Assembly: GCF_012932145.1 (NCBI RefSeq)
Contig: NZ_MWOK01000018.1
Location: 1-58,625 of the forward strand
Length of the DNA stretch: 58,625 bases
Direction of reading: 5' to 3'
From: Acidovorax sp. SRB_14
GTDB lineage: Bacteria > Pseudomonadota > Gammaproteobacteria > Burkholderiales > Burkholderiaceae_C
The notes beneath the pieces were generated by a model. The model was not told where the DNA came from and did not search any database. It was given only the letters and a program-made list of their open reading frames with translations. Below are positions 1 to 8,425 of this stretch, in pieces. The stretch's first letter is position 1, and each line of letters begins with the position of its first letter. Made by a program: the position numbers and the translations under genes.

Positions 1-516
1 CCGGGCTTTGCCCTGCTCGCGCCGCAGCGGCTGTACCTTGAGGCCGGTGCGCACACCGCCCCGGCCGCACTGGGCGCCGGCTGGCTGATCGTGGCCGAGG
101 GCCCCGGCGGCGCCGACCCGCTGGCGGACGAGCCCGGGCGCCTGCTCGACAACATGCTGCGCGCGCTGCAGCTGCACCGCCACCCACGGGTCTTCCTGTG
201 CACGCTGCAGACGCAGGCCTCCGACGCGCCGCCCGCCGCGCCCTGCGCCGAGGCCCTTGCGCAGGCGGTGGCGGCCGTGCAGCCGGCACTGGTGCTGGTG
301 ATGGGACGCGCAGCGGCGCGCGCCGTGCTCGGGCGCAGCGAGCCGCTGGGGCACCTGCGCGCGCAGCCGCATGCCGTGGGCGGTGTGCCCGCCGTCGTCA
401 CCTACGATGCGCCCTACCTGCTGCGCGCACCCGCGGCCAAGGCCGCCGCCTGGGCCGACCTGTGCCGCGCGCGCGCGCTGGCCGGTGGCGCGGCCCCGGC
501 TTCGGCACCCGGCTGA
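1..516 (+). CDS. Uracil-DNA glycosylase superfamily protein, C-terminal part (5' end outside window)
   Basis: The frame is open from base 1 to the TGA at 514-516, so the start lies upstream of the window. The visible part carries a WLIVAEGPG segment and RLLDNMLRAL, which match the GEAPG and AGxLLdxML motifs of family-4/5 Fe-S uracil-DNA glycosylases. Near the end YDAPYLLR, followed by KAAAWADL, matches the family's YHPAYLLR...KAxAWADL. Several hallmark residues differ: GEAPG reads AEGPG, the HP of the second motif reads DA, and the Lys-Cys-Arg (KCRPP) segment that supplies an Fe-S cysteine reads QTQ. Family membership is inferred from motif order; glycosylase activity is doubtful. Neighbours to the left are not visible; corA follows on the same strand after 217 bp. 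Confidence 0.7.
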   Translation, partial: PGFALLAPQRLYLEAGAHTAPAALGAGWLIVAEGPGGADPLADEPGRLLDNMLRALQLHRHPRVFLCTLQTQASDAPPAAPCAEALAQAVAAVQPALVLVMGRAAARAVLGRSEPLGHLRAQPHAVGGVPAVVTYDAPYLLRAPAAKAAAWADLCRARALAGGAAPASAPG

Positions 517-600
517 CCGCCACGCGCTGTCACGGCGCGGTCGCAGAACCGGTTCACGATGACTCGGCGGCCGCGCCCCGAGGGCAATGCGATAATCGCC

Positions 601-733
601 GGCTTGATTTTTGTGTGGAGAAACACCTTGGAAACCTACCCCAGTCGGTAGCTTTCAGCTCCCAGGCCAGTGGCGGGGGTTGAAAGCGCACCCCATTCCC
701 CCGCTACCGATCGCCATTTCCAGGGAGTGAGCC
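601..733 (+). promoter_or_regulatory. Structured 5' leader of corA with two mutually exclusive folds
   Basis: Seen directly: CTACC (636-640) can pair with GGTAG (647-651), and GCTTTCA (651-657) with TGAAAGC (681-687). Alternatively CGGTAGC (646-652) can pair with GCTACCG (703-709), and GCGGGGG (673-679) with CCCCCGC (698-704); GGGGT (676-680) with ACCCC (690-694) is a third option. The two sets compete for the same bases. A GATAAT -10-like hexamer lies at 591-596 and an AGGGAG ribosome site at 722-727. A switchable leader in front of a Mg2+ channel suggests Mg2+ or translation-coupled control. I do not recognise it as a named riboswitch class. Confidence 0.5.
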
Positions 734-1720
734 ATGCTCAACATCTTCACGCTTGCCAACGGACGACTCTTCCAGGAAGAAATCGAGTCGCTCGAAGAAC
801 TGTCCCAGTTCCAGCCCATCTGGGTGGACCTCGAATCGCCCACGCTCGACGAAAAGCGCTGGATCAAGCAGTACTACGGCCTGTCGATCCCCGAGGACGC
901 GATGGACGAGGACATCGAGGAGTCCGCCCGCTTCTACGAAGAGGACAACGGCGAGCTGCACATCCGCAGCGACTTTCTGATCGACGACGACGAAGACCCG
1001 CGTTCGGTGCGCGTGGCCTTCATCCTGAACCAGCACAACGCCGACCTGAAAAGCCGCGGCGTGCTGTTCTCCATCCACGACGAAGACGTGCCCGTGTTCC
1101 GCCTGCTGCGCATGCGCGCACGGCGCGCGCCCGGCCTGATCGAGGATGCCAAGGAAGTGCTGCTCGCACTGTTCGACACCGATGCCGAGTATTCGGCCGA
1201 CACGCTGGAGAACATCTACGACGAGCTCGAAAAGGTGAGCAAGCAGGTGCTCTCGGGCGACGTGACCGACGCGCGCGCCAGTGAGGTGCTGGCCGCCATC
1301 GCGCGCCAGGAAGACTTGAACGGGCGCATCCGCCGCAACGTGATGGACACGCGCCGCGCCGTGAGCTTCATGATGCGCAGCAAGATGCTCAACGCCGAGC
1401 AGTTCGAGGAAGCGCGCCAGATCCTGCGCGACATCGAATCGCTGGACAACCACACGGCCTTCCTGTTCGACAAGATCAACTTCCTGATGGATGCCACCGT
1501 GGGCTTCATCAACATCAACCAGAACAAGATCATCAAGATCTTCTCGGTCGCCAGCGTGGCGCTGCTGCCGCCGACACTGATCGCCAGCATCTATGGCATG
1601 AACTTCAAGTTCATGCCTGAGCTGGAATGGTCGATGGGCTACCCCTATGTGCTCGCGCTGATGCTGGCCAGCGCGCTCGTCCCGATGTGGTACTTCCGCA
1701 AGCGCGGCTGGTTGAAATAA
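734..1720 (+). CDS. corA: Magnesium/cobalt transport protein CorA
   Basis: Inner-membrane pentameric Mg2+ channel (CorA family), 328 residues, a normal length. The N-terminal two thirds is the charged cytoplasmic funnel. The C-terminus holds two membrane helices; the first ends in the signature Tyr-Gly-Met-Asn (residues 287-290), which forms the periplasmic selectivity loop, and the protein ends in the usual basic tail (RKRGW). The ATG at 734 is preceded by AGGGAG at a good distance. The gene stands alone, convergent with mtnN, with only 57 bp between them holding a dispersed repeat. Regulation probably acts through the structured leader upstream. Confidence 0.95.
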   Translation: MLNIFTLANGRLFQEEIESLEELSQFQPIWVDLESPTLDEKRWIKQYYGLSIPEDAMDEDIEESARFYEEDNGELHIRSDFLIDDDEDPRSVRVAFILNQHNADLKSRGVLFSIHDEDVPVFRLLRMRARRAPGLIEDAKEVLLALFDTDAEYSADTLENIYDELEKVSKQVLSGDVTDARASEVLAAIARQEDLNGRIRRNVMDTRRAVSFMMRSKMLNAEQFEEARQILRDIESLDNHTAFLFDKINFLMDATVGFININQNKIIKIFSVASVALLPPTLIASIYGMNFKFMPELEWSMGYPYVLALMLASALVPMWYFRKRGWLK

Positions 1721-1723
1721 ATT

Positions 1724-1790
1724 TCAAGCCAAATCGGCATCAAACGCTTGTGCAACAAGCGCTGATAGCTCTTTATTTCATAGCGAAAGC
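1724..1790 (+). repeat. Dispersed Comamonadaceae-type repeat, copy 1
   Basis: The segment contains CAAACGCTTG...CAAGCGCTGATAGCT with flanking AAATCGG and TTTCATAG. It is the clearest copy of a family seen at nine or more places here, with core AAGCGCTG-RYAGCT and an inverted CGCTTG arm. It lies between the convergent corA and mtnN, and its end supplies the last codons and stop of mtnN. Confidence 0.6.
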
Positions 1791-2527
1791 AGCAATGCGC
1801 GCACGATGTGGTCGGCGTAGCGGCTGGCCACGGCCGCGATGAAGCGCGGAAAGTCCACGTGCGCGTCATCGTCGGCGCGGTCCGAGATGGTGCGCACCGC
1901 CGCGAACGGCACGCCGTAGTCCAGGCACACCTGGGCCACGGCCGCGCCTTCCATCTCCACGGCCAGCACCTCGTGGCCGGCGGCGCGCAGCGGCTCGCGC
2001 AGCGCGCGCGACACCTGGGCGCAGGTGACAAAGCGGTCGCCACTGGCGACCAGCCCCTGGTGCAGGCGCGGCGCGTCCTGCATGAATTCATGGTCAAAAT
2101 GGCCTCCAGCGCTTTCCAGGCAAGCGCTGACAGCTCCTGAAAGCAGAGCAGTCAAAGCCGCGTCGCAGGGCAGGCGCACGCCCGCGTAGCCCGGCACCTG
2201 CCAGCGCGCGAACAGCGGCGAGGCGTCCATATCGTGCTGCACATAGTCCTGCGCCACTACCACGTCGCCCACGCGCACGCCCTCGCCGAGGCCGCCGGCC
2301 ACGCCGGTGAAGACGATGCGCGTGGCGCCAAAGCGCTCGATCAGCGCGGCGGCCGTGGTCGCCGCCGCCACCTTGCCGATGCCGCTGAGCGCCAGCACCA
2401 CCGGCTGGCCCTGCAGCACGCCCCGGCTGAACACGCGCCCGGCGTGCCGCACCTGCGCCGCCTGCTGCAGGCTGGCGAGCAGGCCGGATTGTTCTTCGGG
2501 GAGGGCGCTGAGGATGGCGGTGGTCAT
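1778..2527 (-). CDS. mtnN: 5'-methylthioadenosine/S-adenosylhomocysteine nucleosidase
   Basis: Hydrolyses MTA and SAH to adenine plus the thioribose product (methyl cycle, quorum-signal precursor recycling); cytosolic. At 249 residues it is about 20 longer than the family norm. The start is the ATG at 2527 (MTTAILSALPEE); upstream extensions lack family similarity. Glu12, the EME substrate loop (191-193) and the catalytic Asp216 in ISD are all visible. The extra length comes from residues about 127-146, encoded by a copy of the dispersed repeat (2093-2146) read in frame, just before the LVASGD segment. The gene lies 134 bp downstream of dppA on the same strand. Confidence 0.93.
   Translation of the reverse strand: MTTAILSALPEEQSGLLASLQQAAQVRHAGRVFSRGVLQGQPVVLALSGIGKVAAATTAAALIERFGATRIVFTGVAGGLGEGVRVGDVVVAQDYVQHDMDASPLFARWQVPGYAGVRLPCDAALTALLSGAVSACLESAGGHFDHEFMQDAPRLHQGLVASGDRFVTCAQVSRALREPLRAAGHEVLAVEMEGAAVAQVCLDYGVPFAAVRTISDRADDDAHVDFPRFIAAVASRYADHIVRALLLSL
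2093..2146 (+). repeat. Dispersed repeat copy 2, inside mtnN
   Basis: This stretch reads AAATGGCCTCCAGCGCTTTC followed by CAGGCAAGCGCTGACAGCT, a close match to the repeat consensus. It lies wholly within the mtnN coding sequence without breaking the frame. Confidence 0.65.
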
Positions 2528-2626
2528 GGCGGCGGGGTCGATCCAACACAAAAACGGCAAAGAAAAGCCCCGGGCCATCGACGGCGCCAGGGCGGCGGCA
2601 CGGCGCGCGGGCCGTGCACTGCGGGG

Positions 2627-2652
2627 CCGGTGCGCACGCGGGCGCGCACCGG
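2627..2652. terminator. Strong GC hairpin after dppA (possible terminator or RNA end)
   Basis: CCGGTGCGC (2627-2635) pairs perfectly with GCGCACCGG (2644-2652) across an 8-nt loop, just beyond the dppA stop. No T-run follows on either strand, so it is not a classical intrinsic terminator; it may stabilise the dppA 3' end. Confidence 0.35.
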
Positions 2653-2661
2653 CTTGCGAGC

Positions 2662-4275
2662 TTACTTGATGTCCACGCCGTAGAAGTTGTGGCGCCCGAA
2701 TGGGCTGAGCTTGAAGTCCACCACCTCCTTGCGCACGGGTTTCAATTGCACCGCGTGCGCAATGGTGAACCACGGCGCCTGCTCCTTGAAGATCACCTGG
2801 GCCTTCTTGTACAGCTCGGTGCGCTCGGCCTGGCTGGTCACGGTCTTGGCCTTGACCACGAGCTCTTCATAGGGCTGGTAGCAGAACTTGGCGATGTTGC
2901 TGCCGCTGGCCGACTGGGCCGAGGCGCAGCCGAGCAGGGTGTAGAGGAAGTTGTCCGGATCGCCGTTGTCGCCGGTCCAGCCCAGCATGCCCATCTGGTG
3001 TTCGCCGGCCTGCATGCGCTTGCGGTACTCGCCCCATTCAAACGATTTGATCTCGGCCTTGACGCCGATCTTGGCCAGGTCGGCCTGCATCAGCTCGGCG
3101 ATGCGCTTGGCGTTGGGGTTGTAGGGGCGCTGCACCGGCATGGCCCACAGGTCGGTGGACAGGCCGTTGGGGTAGCCGGCCTCGGCCAGCAGCTTCTTGG
3201 CCGCGGCCGGATCGAACGGATCGTCCTTGACCGCGTCGTTGTACGACCACATGGTCGGCGGGATCGGGTTCTTGGCGGCCACGCCGGTCGACAGGTAGAC
3301 GCCGTCGATGATGGCTTTCTTGTCGATCGCCATGTTGATGGCCTTGCGCACGCGCACGTCGTCGAACGGCTTCTTGGTGGTGTTGTAGGCCAGGTAGCCG
3401 ACGTTCAGGCCGGGCTGCTCTAGCACCTGCACGTTGGCGTCCTTGCGAATGGCGTCGAGGTCGGCCGGGTTCGGGTAGGGCATGACATGGCACTCGCCCT
3501 TTTGCAGCTTGGCCCAGCGCACCGAGGCGTCGGGTGTGATCGCATAGACCAGGTCGTCGAGCTTGGCCTTGCCGCCCCAGTAGGCCGGGAAGGCCTTGTA
3601 GCGGATCACGGCGTCCTTCTGGTACTGCACCAGGTAGAACGGGCCGGTGCCGATCGGGTCCTGGTCGATCTTCTCGGGCGTGCCGGCCTTGAGCATGGCA
3701 TCGGCGTATTCCTTCGATTGCACGGCCGCATACGGCATGGCCAGGTTGGCCAGGAATGGCGCCTCGGGCTTGTTGAGCGTGATCTTGATGGTGTAGTCGT
3801 CGACCTTGGCCACCGACACCAGCAGCTTGGGCATGCCCATGTCGTTGAAGTACGAGTGGTTCGGGCTGGTGACCTTGAAGTAGGGGTTGTCTTCCTTCCA
3901 CTGGCGCTCGAACATGAACAGCACGTCGTCGGCGTTCATGTCGCGCGTGGGCTTGAAGCTCTTGCTGGTGGTGTGCCACTTCACGCCCTTGCGCAGGTGG
4001 AAGGTGTATTCCTTGCCGTCGGCCGACACCTCCCAGCGCTCGGCCAGGCCCGGCACGACCTTGGTGCCGCCGCGCTCGAACTCGACCAGGCGGTTGTAGA
4101 TGGGCTCGTTGCCGTCGAACGAGGTGCCCGTGGTGTTCACGCCGGGGTAGAAATTCTCCGGACTGCCCTCGGAGCAGAACACCAGGGTCTTGGCCGAGGC
4201 GGCGCCAGCGGCCAGCAACACGGGCAGGGCCAGCGCGGCCAGGGCGAATCGCTTGCGCGAGGGGGTGTGTGTCAT
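2662..4275 (-). CDS. dppA: Dipeptide ABC transporter periplasmic binding protein DppA
   Basis: Periplasmic solute-binding protein that delivers dipeptides (or related small peptides) to the DppBCDF permease. The start chosen is the ATG at 4275 with GGAGAC upstream; a GTG one codon earlier is possible. It gives 537 residues. A Sec signal peptide with basic MTHTPSRKR and a hydrophobic stretch ends at ASA-KTLVF. The mature protein has very close E. coli DppA wording: LVFCSEGSPENF, LRKGVKW, GLNVGYLAYN, MGMLGWTGDNGDPDNF, RPYNPNAKR. It is the last gene of the dpp cluster, 23 bp after dppF, which allows separately tuned high expression. Confidence 0.95.
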   Translation of the reverse strand: MTHTPSRKRFALAALALPVLLAAGAASAKTLVFCSEGSPENFYPGVNTTGTSFDGNEPIYNRLVEFERGGTKVVPGLAERWEVSADGKEYTFHLRKGVKWHTTSKSFKPTRDMNADDVLFMFERQWKEDNPYFKVTSPNHSYFNDMGMPKLLVSVAKVDDYTIKITLNKPEAPFLANLAMPYAAVQSKEYADAMLKAGTPEKIDQDPIGTGPFYLVQYQKDAVIRYKAFPAYWGGKAKLDDLVYAITPDASVRWAKLQKGECHVMPYPNPADLDAIRKDANVQVLEQPGLNVGYLAYNTTKKPFDDVRVRKAINMAIDKKAIIDGVYLSTGVAAKNPIPPTMWSYNDAVKDDPFDPAAAKKLLAEAGYPNGLSTDLWAMPVQRPYNPNAKRIAELMQADLAKIGVKAEIKSFEWGEYRKRMQAGEHQMGMLGWTGDNGDPDNFLYTLLGCASAQSASGSNIAKFCYQPYEELVVKAKTVTSQAERTELYKKAQVIFKEQAPWFTIAHAVQLKPVRKEVVDFKLSPFGRHNFYGVDIK

Positions 4276-4298
4276 CACAGGTCTCCTTCAGGTTGAAA

Positions 4299-5360
4299 TC
4301 AGGCCACCGGGGTCGGCGACGCCGCAAGAGGTGCCGAACCGGTGGCCGGCGCCAGGAAATCCTCGGCATAGTGGCAAGCCACCAGGCGCTCGTCCACCGG
4401 CCGCTGCAGCGGCCGCTCGGCGCGGCAGCGCTCGGTGGCGTAGGCGCAGCGCGTCGAGAACACGCAGCCCGGCGGCGGATGCAGGGGCGAGGGCAGTTCG
4501 CCCTTGAGCACGATGCGCTCGCGGCGCGGGCCGCCCGCGGCCACCAGCCCCGGCGTCGACGCCAGCAGCGCCTGGGTGTAGGGGTGCAGCGGCTGCGCAA
4601 AGATCTTGTGCTTGGGGCCCTGCTCGACGGCATGGCCGAGGTACATCACCAGCACGTCGTGGGCGATGTGGCGCACCACGGCAAGGTCGTGCGAGATGAA
4701 CAGGTAGGCCAGGCCCAGGTCGCGCTGCAAATCGGCCAGCAGGTTCAGCACCTGGGCCTGGATCGACACGTCGAGCGCGGACACCGGCTCGTCGGCGACC
4801 ACCAGCTTGGGGCTGAGCATGAGCGCGCGCGCAATGGCGATGCGCTGGCGCTGGCCGCCCGAGAACATGTGCGGGTAGCGGTCGGCGTATTCGGGGCGCA
4901 GGCCGACCTGGGCCAGCATGGCGCGCGCGCGCTCGGCACGCTCGGCCTTGGACAGCCGGGTGTTGATGGCCAGCGGGTCTTCGAGCGCCGCGCTGATCTT
5001 CTTGCGCGGGTTGAGCGAGCCGTAGGGGTTCTGGAACACCAGCTGCACGGTCTTGCGCAGCTGCTGGCGCTCGCGCGCCGTGGCGTGCGTGACGTCGGTG
5101 CCGTCGAGCACCAGGCGGCCCGACGTCGGCGTCTCGATCAGCGACACCATGCGCGCCAGCGTCGACTTGCCGCAGCCCGACTCCCCGACCACGGCCAGCG
5201 TCTGGCCCGCGCGCACCGCAAACGAGACGCCGCCCACGGCCTGCAGCTGCGCCGGCGCGCGCAGCAGGCCGCGGCGGATCGAATAGACCTGGCGCAGGTC
5301 CTCGGCCTGCACCACGGTGGCGCGGTCAGGCACCGCGGCGCCGGGGAACTGCGCGCTCAT
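4299..5360 (-). CDS. dppF: Dipeptide ABC transporter ATP-binding protein DppF
   Basis: One of two ATPases that energise the peptide permease on the cytoplasmic face; 353 residues. Walker [10 protein letters not shown] at 59-67, signature FSGGQRQR from 166, and Walker B LVVADEP at 187-193. The C-terminal oligopeptide/dipeptide extension is present with [14 protein letters not shown], whose cysteines are typical of the OppF/DppF tail (an Fe-S cluster is proposed for some members). The ATG at 5360 overlaps the dppD stop by 4 nt (TGATG-type coupling), so the two ATPases are probably translationally coupled. Confidence 0.95.
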   Translation of the reverse strand: MSAQFPGAAVPDRATVVQAEDLRQVYSIRRGLLRAPAQLQAVGGVSFAVRAGQTLAVVGESGCGKSTLARMVSLIETPTSGRLVLDGTDVTHATARERQQLRKTVQLVFQNPYGSLNPRKKISAALEDPLAINTRLSKAERAERARAMLAQVGLRPEYADRYPHMFSGGQRQRIAIARALMLSPKLVVADEPVSALDVSIQAQVLNLLADLQRDLGLAYLFISHDLAVVRHIAHDVLVMYLGHAVEQGPKHKIFAQPLHPYTQALLASTPGLVAAGGPRRERIVLKGELPSPLHPPPGCVFSTRCAYATERCRAERPLQRPVDERLVACHYAEDFLAPATGSAPLAASPTPVA

Positions 5361-6397
5361 GCGGCCACCTCCACCGCCACCGGGCCGTCGGCCTCGATGC
5401 GCACCTGCCGCGTGGCATCGCGCAGCGGATAGTGGCAGCGCACCTGGATGTCCGGCAGGCCCGCCACGCCCGCCGGCACCGGCCGCAGCTCGGGCCGCAG
5501 TGCCTGGCAGCGCACCGTGGCGTAGGCGCAGCGCGGCGCGAACAGGCAGCCCGTGGGCCGGTCGTAGAGCCCGGGCACCACGCCGGGGATGGTGGCCAGC
5601 CGCCCGTCGGCGCCGACCTGCTCGGGCATGGCCGCCAACAGCGCTTCGGTATAGGGGTGCTGGGGCGCGGCGAACAACGCATCGACCGTGCTCTGCTCGA
5701 CCACCTGGCCGGCATACATCACGGCCACGCGCTGCGCCATCTCCTGGACCACGCCCATGTTGTGCGTGATCAGCACCAGCGCCATGCCGCGCTCCTGCTG
5801 CAGCTGGCGCAGCAGGTCGAGGATTTGCGCCTGGATCGTCACATCGAGCGCCGTGGTGGGCTCGTCGGCGATCAACAGGCGCGGGTTGCAGGCAATGGCC
5901 ATGGCGATCATCACGCGCTGGTTCATGCCGCCCGACATCTGGTGCGGGTAGTCGTTCAGGCGCGCGCTGGCGGAAGGAATGCCGACCTGCTCGAGCAGCT
6001 CGGTGGCACGCCTGCGGGCCGCTGCCCGGTCCATCTTGAGGTGCAGGCGCAGCACTTCCATCAGCTGGAAGCCGATGGTGAAGCACGGGTTCAGGCTCGT
6101 GGTCGGGTCCTGGAAGATCATGGCCACGTCCTTGCCGACGAGGCTGCGGCGCTGGCGGTCCGACAGGCCCAGCAGGTCGTGGCCGGCGAATTGCAGCTGC
6201 TGCGCGCGCACCTGGCCCGGGTAGCCGATCAGGCCCATCAGCGCCATCATCGTGACGCTCTTGCCCGAGCCGGACTCGCCGACGATGCCCAGCACCTCCC
6301 CTTCCTGCAGCTGCAGGCTGACGCCGTCGACGGCGTGCATGACGGCCCCCTGGGTGGGGAAGTCGACGTGAAGATTCTCGATGTCCAGCAATGCCAT
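5357..6397 (-). CDS. dppD: Dipeptide ABC transporter ATP-binding protein DppD
   Basis: Partner ATPase of DppF; 346 residues. Walker A GESGSGKS at 40-47, Q-loop [10 protein letters not shown] near 95-104, signature SGGMNQR at 155-161 (this subfamily commonly has SGGMxQRV), Walker B LLIADEP at 174-180. The cysteine-bearing C-terminal tail ([14 protein letters not shown]) matches that of DppF. The ATG at 6397 lies 8 bp after the dppC stop; no upstream in-frame start codon fits, since the codon four before it is GTA. Confidence 0.95.
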   Translation of the reverse strand: MALLDIENLHVDFPTQGAVMHAVDGVSLQLQEGEVLGIVGESGSGKSVTMMALMGLIGYPGQVRAQQLQFAGHDLLGLSDRQRRSLVGKDVAMIFQDPTTSLNPCFTIGFQLMEVLRLHLKMDRAAARRRATELLEQVGIPSASARLNDYPHQMSGGMNQRVMIAMAIACNPRLLIADEPTTALDVTIQAQILDLLRQLQQERGMALVLITHNMGVVQEMAQRVAVMYAGQVVEQSTVDALFAAPQHPYTEALLAAMPEQVGADGRLATIPGVVPGLYDRPTGCLFAPRCAYATVRCQALRPELRPVPAGVAGLPDIQVRCHYPLRDATRQVRIEADGPVAVEVAA

Positions 6398-6405
6398 GGC
6401 GTCGT

Positions 6406-7308
6406 TTACCGTTTGAGCTTGGGGTCGAGCGCGTCGCGCAGGCCGTCGCCGAGCAAATTGAAGGCCAGAACCGCGACCACGATCATCAGGCCCGGGAAGG
6501 TGACAACCCACCACGCGCGCATGACGAACTCGCGCGCGTCGGCCAGCATGGTGCCCCACTCGGGCGAAGGCGGCTGCGCGCCCAGGCCCAGGAAGCCCAG
6601 CGCCGCGGCATCGAGGATGGCCGTGGACACGCCCAGCGACGCCTGCACGATGAGCGGCGCCGCGCAGTTGGGCAGCACCTCGCTGAACATCAGGCGCAGC
6701 GTGCCGGCGCCGCTGACGCGCGCGGCCGTCACGTAGTCCTTGGACACCTCGCTGATGACGGCCGCGCGCGTGATGCGCACATAGTGCGGCAGCACCACCA
6801 CCGCCACCGCCAGCATGGCGTTGATGAGGCCGGGCCCCAGGATGGCGACGATCACGATGGCCAGCAGCAGGCTGGGCAGCGTCAGGATGATGTCCATGAG
6901 GCGCATGATCGCGATCTCCAGGATGCCGCGGTAGAAGCCCGCCACCAGCCCGAGGCTCACGCCCAGGGCGAGGGCGATCAGCACCACCACGGCCCCGATG
7001 GACAATGACAGCCGTGCACCGTGGATCAGGCGCGAGAGAATGTCGCGGCCGATCGCGTCGGTGCCCAGCAGGTAGGTGGACATGCCGCCGTCCTGCCAGA
7101 ACGGCGGTTTCAGAAAGGCCGCGCTGTTGGTCTGGTCGGGCGCATGCGGTGCGATGAGCGGCGCAAACAGCGCCAGCAGCAGCAGCGCGCACACGACGAC
7201 CAGGCCGAACACCGCGCCCTTGTTGGCGGAGAACGCGCGCCAGAACTCGCGCAGCGGGCTCGGAGGGGTGGACGCGGCGGGGCGCGCCGTCAGGATGGTG
7301 GAAGCCAT
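6406..7308 (-). CDS. dppC: Dipeptide ABC transporter permease DppC
   Basis: Inner-membrane permease subunit, about 300 residues with six expected helices. The N-terminal OppC-type helix is followed by a periplasmic segment with [14 protein letters not shown], diagnostic of OppC/DppC. The EAA loop for ATPase docking is [20 protein letters not shown]. The ATG at 7308 is preferred; a GTG at 7317 would start it 2 bp after dppB. The gene sits between dppB and dppD, all on the minus strand with gaps of at most a few bases. Confidence 0.94.
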   Translation of the reverse strand: MASTILTARPAASTPPSPLREFWRAFSANKGAVFGLVVVCALLLLALFAPLIAPHAPDQTNSAAFLKPPFWQDGGMSTYLLGTDAIGRDILSRLIHGARLSLSIGAVVVLIALALGVSLGLVAGFYRGILEIAIMRLMDIILTLPSLLLAIVIVAILGPGLINAMLAVAVVVLPHYVRITRAAVISEVSKDYVTAARVSGAGTLRLMFSEVLPNCAAPLIVQASLGVSTAILDAAALGFLGLGAQPPSPEWGTMLADAREFVMRAWWVVTFPGLMIVVAVLAFNLLGDGLRDALDPKLKR

Positions 7309-7319
7309 GGCGCGCACTT

Positions 7320-8330
7320 TCAGTGGCCGGCGCGGATGCGCGGATTGATGATGCCGTAGGTCACATCGACCAGCAGGTTGACGAGCATGACGACGGTGCC
7401 CAGCAGCAGCATGCCGCCCTGCAGCACCGGGTAGTCACGCCGGTTGATGGCCTCGATCAGCCACTTGCCCACGCCGGGCCAGGAAAAGATGGTCTCGGTC
7501 AGGATGGCACCGGTGAACAGCACGCCTACCTGCAATCCGATCACGGTGACCACGGGAATCAGCGCATTGCGCAGCGCATGCAGGGCCACGATGCGAAAGC
7601 CCGAGAGCCCCTTGGCGCGCGCCGTGCGGATGTAGTCCTCGCCCAGCACTTCGAGCATGGCCGAGCGCGTCATGCGCGCCACCACGGCCAGCGGGTTGGT
7701 GCCCAGCACAATGGCCGGCAGGATCAGGTGTTGGAGCGCCGAGAAGAACGCGGCGGTCTCACCCGCGCGCAGCGAGTCCCAGAGCAGAAAACCGGTGCGG
7801 GGCTCGACATAGTGCATGACGTCGATGCGGCCCGACACCGGGGTGACGCCGAGGTAGACCGAAAACCCCATGATGAGCAGCAGACCCCACCAGAAGATCG
7901 GCATCGAGTAGCCCGTGAGCGACACGGTCATCACGCCATGGTCGAACCAGGAGTTGCGCTTCACGGCAGCGACGATGCCGGCAGGAATGCCCAACAGCAG
8001 GGCGAACGCAATCGCGCACAAGGCCAGTTCGATGGTGGCCGGAAACAAGGTCAGGAACTCGTCGAGCACCGGCACCTGGGTGATGATGGATTTGCCCAGG
8101 TCGCCCTGCAGCACGCGGCCGATGTAGATGCCATATTGCGTGAGCACCGGCTTGTCGAGCCCATACTCCACCAGCAGGGCGGCATGGCGCGCGGCATCGA
8201 TGCCACGCTCTCCGGCCATGGTCTCGATGGGGTCGCCTGGAACGAGGCGAATCAAAAAAAACGCCAGCAAGGTCATCCCCAGAAAAGTTGGGATGAGCAA
8301 GCTGACGCGGGTGAGCAGAAAACGCAGCAT
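7320..8330 (-). CDS. dppB: Dipeptide ABC transporter permease DppB
   Basis: Inner-membrane permease subunit of 336 residues. It opens with [19 protein letters not shown] and the conserved [11 protein letters not shown] of OppB/DppB. The EAA loop is [21 protein letters not shown], and the C-terminal [21 protein letters not shown] is typical. It is the first gene of the dppBCDFA run and lies 95 bp downstream of fadD. No good Shine-Dalgarno precedes the ATG at 8330, so expression could partly depend on transcription from upstream. Confidence 0.94.
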   Translation of the reverse strand: MLRFLLTRVSLLIPTFLGMTLLAFFLIRLVPGDPIETMAGERGIDAARHAALLVEYGLDKPVLTQYGIYIGRVLQGDLGKSIITQVPVLDEFLTLFPATIELALCAIAFALLLGIPAGIVAAVKRNSWFDHGVMTVSLTGYSMPIFWWGLLLIMGFSVYLGVTPVSGRIDVMHYVEPRTGFLLWDSLRAGETAAFFSALQHLILPAIVLGTNPLAVVARMTRSAMLEVLGEDYIRTARAKGLSGFRIVALHALRNALIPVVTVIGLQVGVLFTGAILTETIFSWPGVGKWLIEAINRRDYPVLQGGMLLLGTVVMLVNLLVDVTYGIINPRIRAGH

Positions 8331-8367
8331 CGCTCAATGATGCATGAAGAATCCGGGGCCTCTGGCT

Positions 8368-8391
8368 CAGGGTTTTCGCTAAAAAACCCTG
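8368..8391 (-). terminator. Hairpin between fadD and dppB, terminator-like
   Basis: CAGGGTTTT (8368-8376) pairs with AAAACCCTG (8383-8391) over a 6-nt loop, a 9-bp stem with its T/A run inside the stem. It lies between the fadD stop and dppB and could end or attenuate fadD transcription. No U-run follows outside the stem. Confidence 0.5.
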
Positions 8392-8425
8392 ATTGGCGGG
8401 TCCTTGCCGTGCCGCAAGAGACAGG

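Noticed and set aside
2528-2773. N-terminal extension of mtnN upstream of the ATG at 2527
   Set aside because: The extension runs through a hairpin and into dppA, is Arg/Ala-rich, and family homologues start at MTTAILSALPEE.
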